This document shows positions 4,607 to 5,916 of a DNA stretch of 5,916 nucleotides, in pieces. The notes beneath the pieces were generated by a model that was not told the origin of the DNA, ran no database searches, and saw nothing but the letters and a program-made list of their open reading frames with translations. The translations under genes and the position numbers were made by a program. Position 1 is the stretch's first letter. Each line of letters starts with the position of its first letter. Origin of the DNA: Lachnospiraceae bacterium (GTDB lineage: Bacteria > Bacillota > Clostridia > Lachnospirales > Lachnospiraceae); the NCBI GenBank assembly GCA_014804495.1, contig JAAUZS010000049.1, positions 7,712 to 13,627 on the forward strand. The letters run 5' to 3'.

Positions 4607-5916
4607 ATAATATCCCAAATGTTGAAGGAATTTCTGTTTTGTGATTGACTGCTATCAATTTCTAATAGATATTTTTTGATTATAACGGCACTTATCATAT
4701 ACTTTTCAAACCACGAATCCGAGCAAACAAAATATCCTTTATGTATGCCTCCCGTACCGTAAGAATTCGCTATTTTCCAGCGCTCAGGTTTTCCGTTTTC
4801 TCCTAAATGAACGCCTGTTATCAACATAGAATGGCTTGCGATTCCGGCCTTTAGCTGAAAATAATCCTTCCTGTTCATTTCAAAATCGAAACCTGTCACT
4901 TCCGGATCATCAAAACTGTTATCATCCCACAACTGCAATTCTTCCCTGCACATTTTATCGTCTTCAGCCATACATACCACAGGGATCCCTTCCTTTAGCT
5001 GTTCAATACATTTATCCTTTAATTCAGTCAACGGAAGATTTATGAACTGTTCCTCCTGACCGCCAATCACTTGAAAAACATCTGTCAATACACATTTTTC
5101 TCCAAAGGGTAATTTTTCATAAGGAAGAGATATGACATTTACAAACTGATCCAAAAATTCTCCCGCCATGTCGTGATAAAAAGATTCAGGTGTGTATTGT
5201 TTCTTTTGCTTCTCATTTTCAAAAGAATAGAAAAAAGTATCCGGCGGGCAGCCATAACATCTGCATAAAAAAGTAAAAATCCTTTCCAGTGCCTGCTCCT
5301 TTATTTGCGCAATATCTTCTATATCTTTCCCTGCTAAAGCTGCATTCCTTATCTCTGCACTAATCTTTCGCAGATAATAATTCAAGCGATTATTCATCTC
5401 TTCCGTATTTGAAGATTGAAATGTTTCCGGCATTATCTCTGTCGGAACAATCCCGTACTTTTTTACAAGCTCTTTAAAATTCGTCCAGAATCCTCCATCT
5501 GTAACTGCATATTGAAACCATGAATATACTTCTCTTTTATCATACGGCTCATTTCTGTACTGAATCGTTTTTTCCAAAAAACAATTTGCTTTCTCCAATT
5601 TATCCCAAAAACATAAGTAACCCAAGGAAAGCTTAAAGTCTTCGCATTGCAAAGCATTTTTTCTAAGCTCTTTTACGATATGTTCCCGCAAGAGATTCAG
5701 TCCCGCAACAATCCAGCATCTTCCTGCGTATCCCTGTGAAACAGTTTCCATTGTCTGAATATCTATTGAAAATTCAAATGGTTGTAACTTGGCTTTTTCT
5801 TCATTGAAGGCGATGTCTGATATACATTTTTTGCTATATTCTTCTTCATATATCCTGTTTTTTTCGTCTGCTCGATATGCTTCTTTATTGGTTTGAATCC
5901 AAGCTGTTGTGATTTC
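4603..5916 (-). CDS. C1B aminopeptidase, PepC / bleomycin hydrolase family, 5' end outside window
   Basis: The frame is open from the right edge to TGA at 4605-4603, 437 residues visible. An ATG at 5751 exists but is not the start, because the 55 codons upstream (containing LQPFEFSIDIQTMETVSQ) continue the family pattern. The papain-type triad is complete in visible numbering: Q61 and C67 in QGYAGRCWIVAGLN, H362 in SHSMLITGVH, N384 in WKIANSYGT. The DGGFWTNFKELVKKYGIVPTEIMPETF block is also characteristic. The catalytic cysteine normally lies near residue 70, so only a few residues are missing. Members are cytosolic hexameric cages that trim N-terminal residues from peptides. The C-terminus ends NIWDIM, where PepC usually has a WDPM-like sequence and a short tail that reaches into the active site; here it stops right after that motif. 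It appears to be the upstream gene of the right-hand operon. A divergent paralogue is possible. Confidence 0.88.
   Translation of the reverse strand, partial: EITTAWIQTNKEAYRADEKNRIYEEEYSKKCISDIAFNEEKAKLQPFEFSIDIQTMETVSQGYAGRCWIVAGLNLLREHIVKELRKNALQCEDFKLSLGYLCFWDKLEKANCFLEKTIQYRNEPYDKREVYSWFQYAVTDGGFWTNFKELVKKYGIVPTEIMPETFQSSNTEEMNNRLNYYLRKISAEIRNAALAGKDIEDIAQIKEQALERIFTFLCRCYGCPPDTFFYSFENEKQKKQYTPESFYHDMAGEFLDQFVNVISLPYEKLPFGEKCVLTDVFQVIGGQEEQFINLPLTELKDKCIEQLKEGIPVVCMAEDDKMCREELQLWDDNSFDDPEVTGFDFEMNRKDYFQLKAGIASHSMLITGVHLGENGKPERWKIANSYGTGGIHKGYFVCSDSWFEKYMISAVIIKKYLLEIDSSQSQNRNSFNIWDIM

Noticed and set aside
4603..5751. Peptidase starting at ATG 5751 with 382 residues
   Set aside because: The frame is open upstream to the window edge and those residues match the PepC N-terminal pattern; starting at 5751 would put the catalytic cysteine at residue 12, far too early for the family.

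Overview
The window reads as a piece of a low-GC Gram-positive genome, most likely a gut Clostridia member of the Lachnospiraceae type. This is inferred from AT-rich intergenic DNA, AGGAGG-like ribosome sites, a BlaI/BlaR1-type pair, and a variant of the Rpn/PD-(D/E)XK nuclease family that is common in those bacteria. All convincing genes lie on the minus strand, so transcription runs from high to low coordinates. Both ends of the window cut through a gene.

Right part (about 3056-5916): a gene row begins with a C1B papain-fold aminopeptidase (PepC / bleomycin hydrolase family) that runs off the right edge. It is followed by a small uncertain ORF that overlaps its stop codon. Next comes a protein with the fold signature of neutral ceramidases, whose usual nucleophile-motif serine appears to be alanine. 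Spacing is tight (overlap, then 27 bases), so these probably share a transcript. A perfect 24-base dyad covers the GTG start of the ceramidase-like gene.

Middle (about 1930-3055): a single Rpn-family nuclease gene is flanked by AT-rich DNA with inverted repeats. On its 3055-2845 side there is a three-armed repeat that can fold in two exclusive ways; on its downstream side is a perfect 13-bp hairpin. Inside the Rpn gene an almost ideal Shine-Dalgarno sequence precedes an in-frame ATG, predicting a separate 58-residue C-terminal protein. This resembles the gene-within-gene arrangement described for Rpn nucleases, where the short form restrains the long one. It is the most interesting candidate system here.

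Left part (1-1911): a two-gene sensor operon. A near-consensus sigma-A promoter carries two copies of a 15-base repeat, one between -35 and -10 and one at the transcription start. It drives a BlaI/MecI-family repressor and then a membrane M56 metallopeptidase of the BlaR1 type, which is open at the left edge. The visible sensor part of that protease does not look like a penicillin-binding domain, so the signal is unlikely to be a simple beta-lactam.

No tRNA, rRNA, CRISPR array, recognisable insertion sequence or known riboswitch was seen. Nothing convincing is coded on the plus strand.
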